From NCBI RefSeq assembly GCF_029240215.1, contig NZ_JARBTK010000007.1, positions 186,001 through 250,000 of the forward strand: 64,000 nucleotides of DNA, given 5' to 3'. Positions 9,772 to 18,815 of this stretch are shown in pieces. Each line of letters starts with the position of its first letter. The stretch's first letter is position 1. A model generated the notes under the pieces. That model was not told the origin of the DNA. It did no database searches and saw only the letters and a program-made list of their open reading frames with translations. The position numbers were made by a program, and so were the translations under genes. This stretch comes from Chryseobacterium sp. GTDB taxonomy: Bacteria; Bacteroidota; Bacteroidia; Flavobacteriales; Weeksellaceae.

Positions 9772-11469
9772 ATGAAAAAGAATATACTTTTAACAATAGC
9801 TTTTGCCTTTTTGCTGGGAACTACTTCCTGCAACGATTTCCTGGACAATGAACCGAGAGGTGTCCTGTCGGAAGCCGATGTGGTAACGCCTCAGAATGTG
9901 GATGGTTTTGTGGTTGCAGCCTATGCATCTCTCGGAAATGACCATTATGATACTCCTTTCAGTCTTTGGCCGTATGGAAACGTCCGTTCTGATGATGCGT
10001 ACAAAGGAGGAAGCGGAACCAATGATATCCAGACCTTTCACTTTTTTGAAATTTCAAATAATATCCGTTCAGATTTCGGTGAATTAGACAGATTATGGTA
10101 TCTCAATTATGTAGGAATTTCCAGATGTAACAAAGCGATTGCCGCGCTTAAGCAACTTTCAGATTCCGAATATCCGAACAAGCAAAAGCGAATTGCTGAG
10201 ATGAATTTCGTAAGAGGACATTACTATTTTTTGCTGAAAACGTTATTTAAATATGTGCCTTATGTGGATGAAAATACACCCATTGATGATTATCCGAAAA
10301 TCTCAAACAAGGCAAAGAGCGACCAGCAACTATGGGAAGCTATTGCGTCTAATTTTGAATTTGCAGCCGCTAATCTTCCTGCAACACAGTCGGAAGTCGG
10401 AAGACCAAAGAAAAGCGCGGCCTATGCCTATCTTGCTAAAGTAAGGCTGTATCAGGCGTATGAGCAGGATGATAACTATACTGTAACGCAGGTAAATCCG
10501 GTAACGCTTCAGAAGTCTGTTGATGCTGCCAATCAGGTAATCGGAAATTATACACTTGAGCCTGATTTTGGATATAATTTCATGCCCGGTACATACGAAA
10601 ATGGCCCTGAAGCGGTATTTTCCATTCAGTATTCGGATAATGACGGAACTCTCTTTGGAAGGCTAAATTACGGAGATGTGCTTTCTCTGCCTCAAGGTCT
10701 GGGATGTTGTGATTTTCATAAGCCGAGCCAGAATCTGGTGAATGCATTTAAAACGACAACGCAGGGATTACCGATGTTTGATACTTACAATGATACTGAT
10801 CTCAACTACAATCAGCTAAATAATTACAAAGTGGATCCCAGATTATATCACACGGTTGCCCTGCCCGGACTGCCTTGGAAATATGAAGAAAACAAAATCT
10901 TTCAGGAAAGCTGGAGCAGAAGCCCGGCAACTTATGGTTTTTATGCTTCTTTAAAGGAAAATGTGCCTGTAGGATGCGGTTGTACCGTAAATGTTGATCC
11001 GTTTTACGGCAATTCAAAAAATAGGATTATCATCCGTTATTCTGATGTTTTGCTGATGAAAGCCGAAGCCTTAATTGAACTCGGACAGATCAACGAAGCA
11101 TTGCCATTAATCAATCAAGTAAGACAGCGTGCGGCGAACAGTACGGTTTTGACAGGAAGTTACACCTCCAACAATTTGATCAGCAAATATGAACCAGGCG
11201 TAAACTGTACTTGGAACCAGGATTTTGCAAGAAAAGCATTACGATGGGAGAGAAGAATGGAGTTTGCCATGGAAGGAAGCCGTTTCTTTGACCTTGTGAG
11301 ATGGGGAACTACGGCAGGAACGATGAACAGTTATTATTCTGTCGAGAAAACTAAAAGATCTTTCTATTCTCAGGCAGGGTTTGACCACGGAATTGAAGAA
11401 TACTGCCCGATTCCATTGGCTCAAATCAATTTCAGCCAGGGACTGTACAAACAAAATAATGGTTATTAA
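9772..11469 (+). CDS. SusD/RagB-type surface glycan-binding lipoprotein (fructan locus)
   Basis: Outer-leaflet lipoprotein of 565 residues that forms the lid of the SusC transporter. Lipobox GTTSC with Cys20, followed by NDFLDNEPRG, typical of SusD family N-termini. Family features include a long helical TPR-like core (YLNYVGISRCNKAI, then MNFVRGHYYFLL) and the late segments RYSDVLLMKAEALIELG, RRMEFAMEGSRFFDLVRWG and a C-terminal CPIPLAQI. The two Cys-rich stretches (GLGCCDF near 305, GCGCTV near 405) are less common and could form disulfides or a metal site; I would not infer function from them. Confidence 0.95.
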   Translation: MKKNILLTIAFAFLLGTTSCNDFLDNEPRGVLSEADVVTPQNVDGFVVAAYASLGNDHYDTPFSLWPYGNVRSDDAYKGGSGTNDIQTFHFFEISNNIRSDFGELDRLWYLNYVGISRCNKAIAALKQLSDSEYPNKQKRIAEMNFVRGHYYFLLKTLFKYVPYVDENTPIDDYPKISNKAKSDQQLWEAIASNFEFAAANLPATQSEVGRPKKSAAYAYLAKVRLYQAYEQDDNYTVTQVNPVTLQKSVDAANQVIGNYTLEPDFGYNFMPGTYENGPEAVFSIQYSDNDGTLFGRLNYGDVLSLPQGLGCCDFHKPSQNLVNAFKTTTQGLPMFDTYNDTDLNYNQLNNYKVDPRLYHTVALPGLPWKYEENKIFQESWSRSPATYGFYASLKENVPVGCGCTVNVDPFYGNSKNRIIIRYSDVLLMKAEALIELGQINEALPLINQVRQRAANSTVLTGSYTSNNLISKYEPGVNCTWNQDFARKALRWERRMEFAMEGSRFFDLVRWGTTAGTMNSYYSVEKTKRSFYSQAGFDHGIEEYCPIPLAQINFSQGLYKQNNGY

Positions 11470-11480
11470 ACTTAGTAATT

Positions 11481-12875
11481 ATGAAAACAATATTTAATAA
11501 ATTCCAGATATTCGTTCTGTTGCTCGTTTCAGTGATATTTGTATGGTCTTGCGACAGCCACATGGAAGATGGGCTTGTTACGGATGTTTCAGTCAATATT
11601 TCTTCTTTCAGGGTGAATGGTGTTTCAGGGGAAATTGATCATAAAAATGATAAAATCAACGTCACGCTTCCTTATGGAACAAGTGTTAAGACATTGGCTC
11701 CGGTTATTGAAATTCCGCAGGGAGCAGTAGTTTCGCCGGCATCAGGAGCAACGATTGATTTTTCACAGCCGGTTAAATTCAAAGTAAAAAATGGCAACAT
11801 TTACAAAGATTATCAGGTAACTGTAAAAGCTCAGGATCCGATTATCAGCTTTAAAATCAATGGATTATCGGCTACCATCAATAATTCGGGCAAAACCATT
11901 TCTCTTACAATGCCGGAAGGGACAAATCTTACCGCATTGCAGCCGATTATTGAAACCGCAAATGGTGTCAGTATCAGTCCTACATCGGGAACAACGATTA
12001 ATTTTACCAGTCCGGTTTCGTTTACTGTTTCTAATGGCAGTCTTACGGAAGTTTATACAGCTAAGGTAACAACACCTGTTTCCGGACCGTCCGTTGCATT
12101 CCTTGGAACCGCTGCTACAAGAACAGGATTGATAAATCCGGATGAGATTGCAGCTTCTGATTGGCTTTTCGGAAAATATTCAGGAGCTGTTTATGTTTCG
12201 ATGGTAGATGTCGCAAGTGGTGCAGCCAATCTTACGGGCATTGATGTGATCTGGTGGCATTTTGACTCGGCTACCGCTCTGCCGGGCGATGCGCTGAATA
12301 CAAATGTAACTTCCAAAATCAAAACCTATTTGAATGGCGGAGGAAATATTTTGCTAACAAGCTTTGCTGCACAATATGTTGACGCGTTGGGAATAGTTCC
12401 TGCAGGAAAAGGACCGAATAATGTTTTCGGAGATTTTCTTCCAAACGGATTTGTAGATACAGGAAGTGATTGGGGAATCTCTTTCAAAGGATATGAGAAT
12501 CATCCGGTTTTCGATGGTCTTCAGACGTACGAATCCGGCAAAGCGAATCTGCTTGAGAAAGGGACATTTCGTCTGAATCATACGGCCTGGTGGTTCCTTC
12601 CGGATTGGGGTGGATATGTAAATGGTGCCGGCTGGAGAAATCAGACAGGTGGTAATAATCTTGCCAGTGAAGCCTGGGATAATACTTTGGACGGACGTGT
12701 TGCAGTCGCTGAATTTCCCGGCGGAACTGCCAATAAAAAATGTATGGTCATCTGTATGGGTGCCTACGACTGGTACAATGAAACAGTGAACGGAAGCCCG
12801 AGTCAGCCCAACTCGTTTCAGGATAATATCAAAAAGATGACGGAGAACAGCCTCAATTATCTTGTAACCCATTAA
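11481..12875 (+). CDS. Putative surface glycan-binding lipoprotein with two Ig-like repeats and a DUF4960-like domain
   Basis: Lipoprotein of 464 residues with lipobox VWSC (Cys24). Two consecutive repeats of about 80 residues follow (about 35-115 and 116-200). Each has a pattern of the kind F-x-V-N-G, I-x-LTMPEGT-x-L, P-x-I and SP-SG-T-I-F, as in DUF5018-type beta-sandwich domains. The C-terminal half (about 205-464) begins VAFLGTAATRTGL and is rich in aromatic residues; it recalls the DUF4960 domain found next to GH32 genes in Bacteroidota. By position (directly after SusD, 11 bases) it should be the locus-specific surface fructan-binding protein. The domain assignments are from memory of the families; binding is inferred from context. 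Confidence 0.7.
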   Translation: MKTIFNKFQIFVLLLVSVIFVWSCDSHMEDGLVTDVSVNISSFRVNGVSGEIDHKNDKINVTLPYGTSVKTLAPVIEIPQGAVVSPASGATIDFSQPVKFKVKNGNIYKDYQVTVKAQDPIISFKINGLSATINNSGKTISLTMPEGTNLTALQPIIETANGVSISPTSGTTINFTSPVSFTVSNGSLTEVYTAKVTTPVSGPSVAFLGTAATRTGLINPDEIAASDWLFGKYSGAVYVSMVDVASGAANLTGIDVIWWHFDSATALPGDALNTNVTSKIKTYLNGGGNILLTSFAAQYVDALGIVPAGKGPNNVFGDFLPNGFVDTGSDWGISFKGYENHPVFDGLQTYESGKANLLEKGTFRLNHTAWWFLPDWGGYVNGAGWRNQTGGNNLASEAWDNTLDGRVAVAEFPGGTANKKCMVICMGAYDWYNETVNGSPSQPNSFQDNIKKMTENSLNYLVTH

Positions 12876-12886
12876 TATCAGAACCA

Positions 12887-14428
12887 ATGTCAATAAAAAA
12901 AATATATGTAGCAGCCGTACTTTCACTGGCAACATTTTCCTGTCAGAATCACGATTCGGATACGGAGGTTAATCCGGAAGATATTTACAGCAAAACCAAT
13001 ATCTTTCCGCAGCCGCCCAATCAGTGGATGGGAGAGAACAATCCTTATTATACAGAAGGTTATGCAGGAGATGTAATGCCTTATTATGAAAACGGGAAGT
13101 TCCACCTTTTCTTTCTCCACGATGCAAAAACAAAACCCGCAGGAGAAGGATTTCACGATATTCATAGCTTCGAGACCAGTAATTTTACAGATTTTACTTA
13201 TCAGGGAAGACATATTTCTTACGGAACGTCATCAGAAGCCGATTTCGGAGTGGGAACGGGAAGCCTTGTAAAGGTAGGAAATACCTATTATTACTATTAT
13301 ACCGGTCATAACGCCGTTGCTTCGTTCCTTTCAGGCAATCCACGGGAGAGCGTTCTCTTGGCAACAAGTACGGATATGAAAAACTGGACGAAGGTCAAGA
13401 ATTTTAAAATCACTGCTCCGGCAGGATATTATGATTATGAATTTCGTGATCCGCACGTTTTCTTTAATTCCGAAGACGGAAAATACTGGATGCTGGTTTC
13501 TGCTCAGACTTCTGACAAGAAAGCAGTTGTACTTAAATTTACTACTACCAATCCGTCAACAGGAAACTGGACCGTAGAAAATCCGATTTATACAACCAGC
13601 TCTTCCGAAAATTATATTATGATGGAATGTCCGGACCTTTTCAAAATGGGTAATTATTGGTATCTTGTTTTTTCTGAAAACTGGAGCAGCAATGCCGGAA
13701 CGCATTACCGCATTTCGACTTCGCCGAACGGACCTTGGACTACACCTCAAAATGACCGTCTTGACGGCTCTTATCTGTATGCAGCTAAAACGGTTTCGGA
13801 TAATACAAACCGTTATCTGGTAGGATGGACCGCAAGAAAAACTCCTGAAAATAATACTGGTGGAAAAGACTGGGCAGGAAATATTGTCGCTCACAGACTG
13901 GTTCAGAATTCAGACGGAACACTGGCTGTGAAACCTGTTTCAGGATTACCATCTGTGTTTGGTCAGAATGCTGTGCTGTCAGTTGATAAAATCACTGGAA
14001 ATGCTTCTCAGAATGGAAGTAGCTTTAATTTATCTGCCAATTCTCAGGTCACTTTTTCGAAACTTCAAAAAGCTAATCAGATTAACTTTACATTGAATGT
14101 ATCTGCCGGAAAAGCAGGAATTATTCTGGCACACGATACCGACGCCGGAAGCGGAGTTAAGATTACGTTTGAACCTGCAAATAACAGAATCGCAGCTTAT
14201 GTAATGAATTCCGGTTCGGAGGATCTTATGAATTCTTATTCGTTAAGTTCGGTTTCAGGGACATCATATACTGTAACGGCTTCTATAAGCAACGACGTTT
14301 GTGTTATCTATATCAATGATAAAATAGCGTTCACCAACAGAATTTATAATATTGTTAATAAAAAATGGAGTATTTTTAGTTCTTCAGAGAGTTCATTCAG
14401 TAATATCAATATCAAAAATCCCAATTAA
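12887..14428 (+). CDS. GH32-like surface lipoprotein with altered N-terminal catalytic motif
   Basis: Lipoprotein of 513 residues (lipobox TFSC, Cys19), so likely at the cell surface where long fructans would be cut before import. Two of the three GH32 motifs are present: FRDPH with Asp188 and MECPDLF with Glu247. The canonical WMNDPNG block is missing. At its place stands YAGDVMPYY followed by KFHLFFLHD, with Asp62 as the only candidate nucleophile. The C-terminal part (about 360-513) looks like the beta-sandwich of GH32 enzymes. The gene overlaps the fructokinase start by one base (TAATG), so the two are probably translationally coupled. Either an endo-fructanase of a divergent GH32 branch or a fructan-binding protein. 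Confidence 0.8.
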   Translation: MSIKKIYVAAVLSLATFSCQNHDSDTEVNPEDIYSKTNIFPQPPNQWMGENNPYYTEGYAGDVMPYYENGKFHLFFLHDAKTKPAGEGFHDIHSFETSNFTDFTYQGRHISYGTSSEADFGVGTGSLVKVGNTYYYYYTGHNAVASFLSGNPRESVLLATSTDMKNWTKVKNFKITAPAGYYDYEFRDPHVFFNSEDGKYWMLVSAQTSDKKAVVLKFTTTNPSTGNWTVENPIYTTSSSENYIMMECPDLFKMGNYWYLVFSENWSSNAGTHYRISTSPNGPWTTPQNDRLDGSYLYAAKTVSDNTNRYLVGWTARKTPENNTGGKDWAGNIVAHRLVQNSDGTLAVKPVSGLPSVFGQNAVLSVDKITGNASQNGSSFNLSANSQVTFSKLQKANQINFTLNVSAGKAGIILAHDTDAGSGVKITFEPANNRIAAYVMNSGSEDLMNSYSLSSVSGTSYTVTASISNDVCVIYINDKIAFTNRIYNIVNKKWSIFSSSESSFSNINIKNPN

Positions 14429-15339
14429 TGTTTATCAATAAGAAAATTAATGTAATAAGTTTTGGAGAAGTACTTTTCGATGTTTTTGGAGAAGAGAAAA
14501 AAATTGGCGGTGCTCCTCTCAATCTGGCTCTCAGAACGGCTTCGTATGGCTTTCCCGTTGCAATGATCAGTGCAGTAGGAAATGATGAAGACGGAAAAGT
14601 AATCCTGGATTACACCAAAGAAAATGCTCTTGAAACCACCGGAATCATTGTTTCTCCGGAATACGAGACAGGAATTGTTCAGGTTTCTTTAAATGAGCGT
14701 GGCTCCGCAACTTACGAGATCAAATTTCCTTCTGCGTGGGATTTTATCAGTGTTGATGAGAAAATAAAGGATGTTGTAAAAGAGGCTGATGTTTTTTTCT
14801 ATGGAAGCCTTGCCTGCAGAAATGATGTTTCCCAAAAGACGCTTTTCTCCCTATTAGATTTCAATGATAAAATGTTTAAAGTTTTTGATGTGAATCTAAG
14901 AAAACCGTTTTATAATATTCAGCTTCTGGAAAAACTTATGAACAGAGCAGATTTTATCAAATTCAATGATGAGGAAATACTGGAAATTGCTGCCGGGATG
15001 GGATTTGAATCTGAGGATCTGGAATCAAACATCAAGTTTATATCAGAAAAAACAAACACGAAGGCAATCTGTGTAACTTTAGGAAAACACGGGTCTATCT
15101 TGTTATGGAATGATCAATTGTACAGACACGAAGGTTATCCTGTGAAAGTAGCAGATACAGTAGGGGCAGGAGATTCTTTTTTAGCCAGCCTGATTGTAAA
15201 ACTGCTTTCAGATCAAAATCCCGATGAAGCCCTTAATTTTGCCAGTGCCGTCGGTGCTTTGGTAGCGAGCTATTCCGGTGCAAATCCTAAAATAGAAAGT
15301 TCTGAAATTGATACGTTTTTGAAGCAGAATGCTTTTTGA
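14428..15339 (+). CDS. PfkB-family fructokinase
   Basis: Ribokinase/PfkB-type sugar kinase of 303 residues, cytoplasmic, expected to phosphorylate the imported fructose with ATP. The N-terminal signature GGAPLNLALR (near 30) contacts the sugar. The C-terminal signature DTVGAGDSF holds the catalytic base Asp249 and the anion hole. It is the last gene of the fructan operon and is followed by a terminator. Placement of a fructokinase with a fructose porter and GH32 enzymes matches BT1757 in B. thetaiotaomicron. Other hexoses are possible substrates in this family, but the operon argues for fructose. Confidence 0.9.
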   Translation: MFINKKINVISFGEVLFDVFGEEKKIGGAPLNLALRTASYGFPVAMISAVGNDEDGKVILDYTKENALETTGIIVSPEYETGIVQVSLNERGSATYEIKFPSAWDFISVDEKIKDVVKEADVFFYGSLACRNDVSQKTLFSLLDFNDKMFKVFDVNLRKPFYNIQLLEKLMNRADFIKFNDEEILEIAAGMGFESEDLESNIKFISEKTNTKAICVTLGKHGSILLWNDQLYRHEGYPVKVADTVGAGDSFLASLIVKLLSDQNPDEALNFASAVGALVASYSGANPKIESSEIDTFLKQNAF

Positions 15340-15375
15340 CCTGTTCATTTCTTACACATATTGTAATAATAAAAG

Positions 15376-15403
15376 AAAACTCCTGTATTTATGGGAGTTT
15401 TTG
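15376..15403 (+). terminator. Intrinsic terminator of the fructan operon
   Basis: Stem AAAACTCC/GGAGTTTT (15376-15383 and 15394-15401) with a 10-base loop and a short T-rich tail, 36 bases after the fructokinase stop. Confidence 0.8.
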
Positions 15404-16228
15404 TTTAGATTAATTAAAGGTTTAAATTTGATTTTAATTGCAAATATAAGATAAAGCTTTGGCTAAGAAATTTTGCCTGCCTCGCTCCCGATGATTGAAA
15501 GAGCACATTGATACAAACAATTAGGTTTCTATATAATAAATTGATGAAGAGTAATTTGGTAAAATTTGCAAACCAAATTGCTATTGAATTTAATAGGCAA
15601 ATTGTCGATCAGGTCGGTTGCCGACTCACAATTTTGCAGAATAATTTCTCGAAATTCTTCTTTCCCCTGAATTCAGTAATGGTTAAATACAAAATAATTT
15701 TCAATGTGTAAGCAAACTCGCTTCCAACAAATTATTCAACAGGTAGATGAATAATTAATCGGTTTTTTTTACAATGAGCTAAATATTCTGTAAGAACCTT
15801 TAATAATCCTCCTTTGGTTTTGTGATAATTTATCAATTGTTACATGAAAATTGGTCTTTTCCAAAAATCTACATTAAAAAATAATTCACTTTTTAATTGA
15901 TAAAATAGAGTTGTATATTCCCCGTTTCTGTAATACTTTATCAATTTTTTTTCCAGAAATTATCATAATGAAATTCTTTGAGATATTTTTATTTCTGTGT
16001 AATAATTTATAAATAATTCCCAATTGTTTTATATATTAATTGGTTATATGTGCTTAAAATAAGTAAATTGCATGGTGTAATAATTCACATTGTGTATGAT
16101 TAATTATGTAAAAAATTCAGAATAGTGTTTCTGTTAGTGATTTAACAATAGACCATAGAATAGGACTTAGATCATAAATATATTAACATAAAATTTAAAT
16201 CATTATAACAATCAAATCTTATTTTACT
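15404..16228. other. AT-rich intergenic stretch without recognised gene
   Basis: About 825 bases of low-complexity AT-rich DNA between the fructan operon terminator and a small lipoprotein gene. A 67-codon frame at 15508-15711 has no family resemblance and a composition like random AT-rich sequence; I do not call it. No clean TTG-N19-TANNTTTG promoter was found ahead of the next gene. Confidence 0.5.
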
Positions 16229-16597
16229 ATGAAAAAACTATTTTTTACAGTTATTGTATCAATAACTTTATTATCCTGTACGAACGAGAGTGCTGCAGTT
16301 AACACAGTAGAATCTATGAAAACTACAGAAATGCAAAAGTTTGACAGAGCAATGAAAAGTCTTGGAGATCCGGCAAACAGATCTACAGAAGAAGAAAAAC
16401 GTTCTGGTTCAGCGGAACTGAGCGATAGAAGAAAGAAAATACTTTTGCCTTCTGCAACGGAACTAATACAGTCAACGGGTGTCACCAAAGATGAAATTCA
16501 GAAAAAAACAAACGGTGACATTTCAGCAATATTGGTTTGGGCAATTCAGATCAACGAGGAAAAATCTGCACAGATAAGAAATAATGTAAAACTATAA
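16229..16597 (+). CDS. Small lipoprotein of unknown function
   Basis: 122 residues with a clear lipoprotein signal (lipobox LLSC, Cys17, followed by TNESAAVN). The mature part is hydrophilic and probably helical, with a run of charged residues (STEEEKRSGSAELSDRRKKI) and a C-terminal segment ending NNVKL. I do not recognise the family. It is followed after nine bases by two tandem secreted proteins, so it is probably the first gene of a three-gene operon of exported proteins. Confidence 0.75.
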   Translation: MKKLFFTVIVSITLLSCTNESAAVNTVESMKTTEMQKFDRAMKSLGDPANRSTEEEKRSGSAELSDRRKKILLPSATELIQSTGVTKDEIQKKTNGDISAILVWAIQINEEKSAQIRNNVKL

Positions 16598-16606
16598 TTG
16601 ATTGCT

Positions 16607-17164
16607 ATGAAAAGAATAATTTTAGCTTTAATTATTGGCTGTTCAGGATCGCTAAGCTCCCAGGAAAGCAAGTTGACTGTAAGCAACTATTCGACGTATG
16701 ATTTTCACGGAATTTTAATAGCTACTCCTTTAGGCTCATGTTATCCTATGGTAAGCATTTCCGGACCTGCGGTACCGAATGAGCTGGTTGTTCCTGCAGG
16801 AACTGTTTATGGGTTGTCGTCTTATCCATCAGCGACAGGTATAACATCCTTCCTTGTGCAAACAAGTGCAACCAGTCCTGCAATTCCCAGAGCACCCTCT
16901 CACCCTTCACTATCACCACCAAGCGGTATTGCGACAATGACTGACTGGAGACACACTAAATTCCAAATGTACTTCGCTGGAACAAGTGTACCTGTTTCAT
17001 CCGGAGGAACGAGTGTACCTGAAACCTATTTTAATGGAAACTTAGGGGATGGAACAAACAGTTGTTGGCTAGGGGACAGTTATATCTCAACCACCTATGG
17101 AGATGCGGAATTTTTTAAAATTTCATCAGGAGGAATAACGTACAGCTATATTAACATCTATTAA
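16607..17164 (+). CDS. Secreted protein of unknown family, tandem copy 1
   Basis: 185 residues from the ATG at 16607, chosen over an in-frame TTG at 16598 because it puts the basic n-region (MKR) directly before the hydrophobic core of a signal peptide (cleavage near SLSSQ-ES). The mature protein is rich in Ser, Thr, Pro and Gly and likely beta-structured. It shares with the next gene an N-terminal L-V-N-Y-x-x-Y pattern, a central TDWR, two Cys in comparable places (SCYP and SCWLG) and the C-terminal block FFKISSGG then YINIY. It is therefore a paralogue of the neighbour. Function unknown. Confidence 0.75.
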   Translation: MKRIILALIIGCSGSLSSQESKLTVSNYSTYDFHGILIATPLGSCYPMVSISGPAVPNELVVPAGTVYGLSSYPSATGITSFLVQTSATSPAIPRAPSHPSLSPPSGIATMTDWRHTKFQMYFAGTSVPVSSGGTSVPETYFNGNLGDGTNSCWLGDSYISTTYGDAEFFKISSGGITYSYINIY

Positions 17165-17173
17165 ATAAGTCAT

Positions 17174-17701
17174 ATGAAAAAAATATTTCCAATCTTTTGT
17201 TTATTCTTAAGTGTATCTGCTTTTGCGCAGCAAAGTACATTGGTGATTAATAATTACACGATTTATAAATTGACAGGAAGACTTAGAGCTAATCATGTTA
17301 CCAACTGTGTACCCGAACTGTATATGGGGAATACTATGGCAAGTGGCAATTTTACGATTCCACCGACTACAACTGCTACCTATGAGAAATATTATACAGC
17401 CAATGTTGCACCGATCCCGGTTAATGATTTTCTTGTGCGAATGTCTTCTACTTCTCCTGCTACCGTTTTACCTTATAACCATCCGAATGTAATAAGTATT
17501 TCCCCCACCACAGACTGGAGATTCTATGCATTTGATGTCAGAGATAATTCCAGTCCCAATACTGTTTATGATAGTTTCCAGATAGGCATTTCAAGTTGTG
17601 GAGCCACTTATCCTACGTATCAGCTTGGGTCTGTTTCTGAAACTGAATGGTTTACAATCAGTTCAGGAGGAACTGCTTTTACTTACATCAATATTTATTA
17701 A
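17174..17701 (+). CDS. Secreted protein of unknown family, tandem copy 2
   Basis: 175 residues with a signal peptide (1-18, ending AFAQ). Paralogue of the preceding gene: STLVINNYTIYKL at the mature start, a Cys in TNCVP, TDWRF in the centre, a second Cys in SSCGA and the end block WFTISSGG then YINIY. The two proteins differ strongly between these anchors, so the duplication is old. There is no T9SS sorting domain and no lipobox; periplasmic or secreted by another route. A strong hairpin follows the stop codon. Confidence 0.75.
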   Translation: MKKIFPIFCLFLSVSAFAQQSTLVINNYTIYKLTGRLRANHVTNCVPELYMGNTMASGNFTIPPTTTATYEKYYTANVAPIPVNDFLVRMSSTSPATVLPYNHPNVISISPTTDWRFYAFDVRDNSSPNTVYDSFQIGISSCGATYPTYQLGSVSETEWFTISSGGTAFTYINIY

Positions 17702-17725
17702 TCAAGATACTTAATACTATCTGTA

Positions 17726-17759
17726 AATAAAGGGTGCATCATGCATCCTTTATTTTATT
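17726..17759 (+). terminator. Terminator after the tandem secreted-protein operon
   Basis: Near-perfect inverted repeat AATAAAGGGTGCAT / ATGCATCCTTTATT (17726-17739, 17741-17754) with one G-T wobble, followed by a T-rich tail. The innermost bases must open to form the loop. Confidence 0.75.
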
Positions 17760-17935
17760 ATTAAATATACCAACTATTAAAAAACACCAAATATTACCGC
17801 ATATAATTAAGTTTGACATTTAAAGTTTAGTATATTCAGATATATTATCACCTAAATTTTATCTGATAAATAGTTGTAAGCATGATTTTATAAAAGGTCT
17901 AATAAGAAAACTATTCCTTCATAGATATTGAAAGT

Positions 17936-18556
17936 TTAACTCATATTCGCCATAATTTCCAGCCAAATTAATGCTGAAATAAGCTTTTTGGAAGATTTAT
18001 ATTTAGGACTTAATTGTTTGCGTATTTCGGTGATACTTTTGCTCAGATTGTTACTTACCGTTTTATTACTTAATCCCAAAGCTTCTGCCGTTTCATTTAC
18101 AGACATATTTTTTCGGATGCGCAGATCATATACTTTCTGCTCAGTTGAGGAGAGTTGAGATACGATTTGATTAATCATTTCAAATAGCTCTCCTATATCA
18201 TTTTCTTCCAATATTTCAAAATATTCAGAATCAGTAAGCTCAAATGTTTCATCGTCCAGATTTTCTACATTCACTAATGTTTGCTCTTTGCTTTTGTATT
18301 GGTCAACAATCCGAAAATGCAGAAAACGTAAAAGATAATTTTTTGCATTTTGCTGTTCATCTGTCTGAACAAAATCAGCATCTTCAAGTATTCTTACCCA
18401 TAACTTTTGCAGAATTTCCTCTGTGATATCCTTGCTTTTGGTTCGCGCAAAAATAAAACTGTAAAAAGTATTCCAATGCCGGTCATAGAATGTCATAAAT
18501 GCAGGGCGATTTCCTGATTTGATCTCTTTTAATAGTTTATAGTCAGTTGGATTCAT
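17936..18556 (-). CDS. ECF RNA polymerase sigma factor
   Basis: Extracytoplasmic-function sigma-70 factor, 206 residues from the ATG at 18556; the frame can be extended only to a TTG eight codons upstream, which I consider less likely. Region 2 is near the N-terminus (FMTFYDRHWNTFYSFIF, then DITEEILQKLWVRI). Region 4 is near the C-terminus with LSSTEQKVYDLRIRKNMS and the helix-turn-helix ETAEALGLSNKTVSNNLSKS. It is divergent from a FecR-type anti-sigma factor and a TonB-dependent transducer 260 bases away, which makes it the probable output of that relay. The more usual order in Bacteroidota is sigma and FecR in the same direction; here they diverge. Confidence 0.92.
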   Translation of the reverse strand: MNPTDYKLLKEIKSGNRPAFMTFYDRHWNTFYSFIFARTKSKDITEEILQKLWVRILEDADFVQTDEQQNAKNYLLRFLHFRIVDQYKSKEQTLVNVENLDDETFELTDSEYFEILEENDIGELFEMINQIVSQLSSTEQKVYDLRIRKNMSVNETAEALGLSNKTVSNNLSKSITEIRKQLSPKYKSSKKLISALIWLEIMANMS

Positions 18557-18815
18557 AATGGGTACTGCAAAATTACCCAAATCAATATTAACAATTTATA
18601 AATTTTCCTATGCTATGGGTTAATTATTTATGAAGAAAATAAACTGAATAATATGGAATAGCTGATTTTATTGGAATGGAATAATTTATATACTGATAAA
18701 ACAAGCTTCCATGTTAAGAGAATGTTAATTGTTGCTTGGGAAGTTTTAGATTCTCAGGAGTATTATAGATGAGAGTGTAAATCATTTATCAATAATAAAT
18801 AAGTTCAATAATCAA

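Noticed and set aside
15508..15711. 67-codon ORF in the AT-rich gap
   Set aside because: No family resemblance, no convincing start context, and composition typical of random AT-rich DNA.
18557..18580. TTG extension of the ECF sigma factor
   Set aside because: A good ATG follows eight codons later, at the normal start of region 2.
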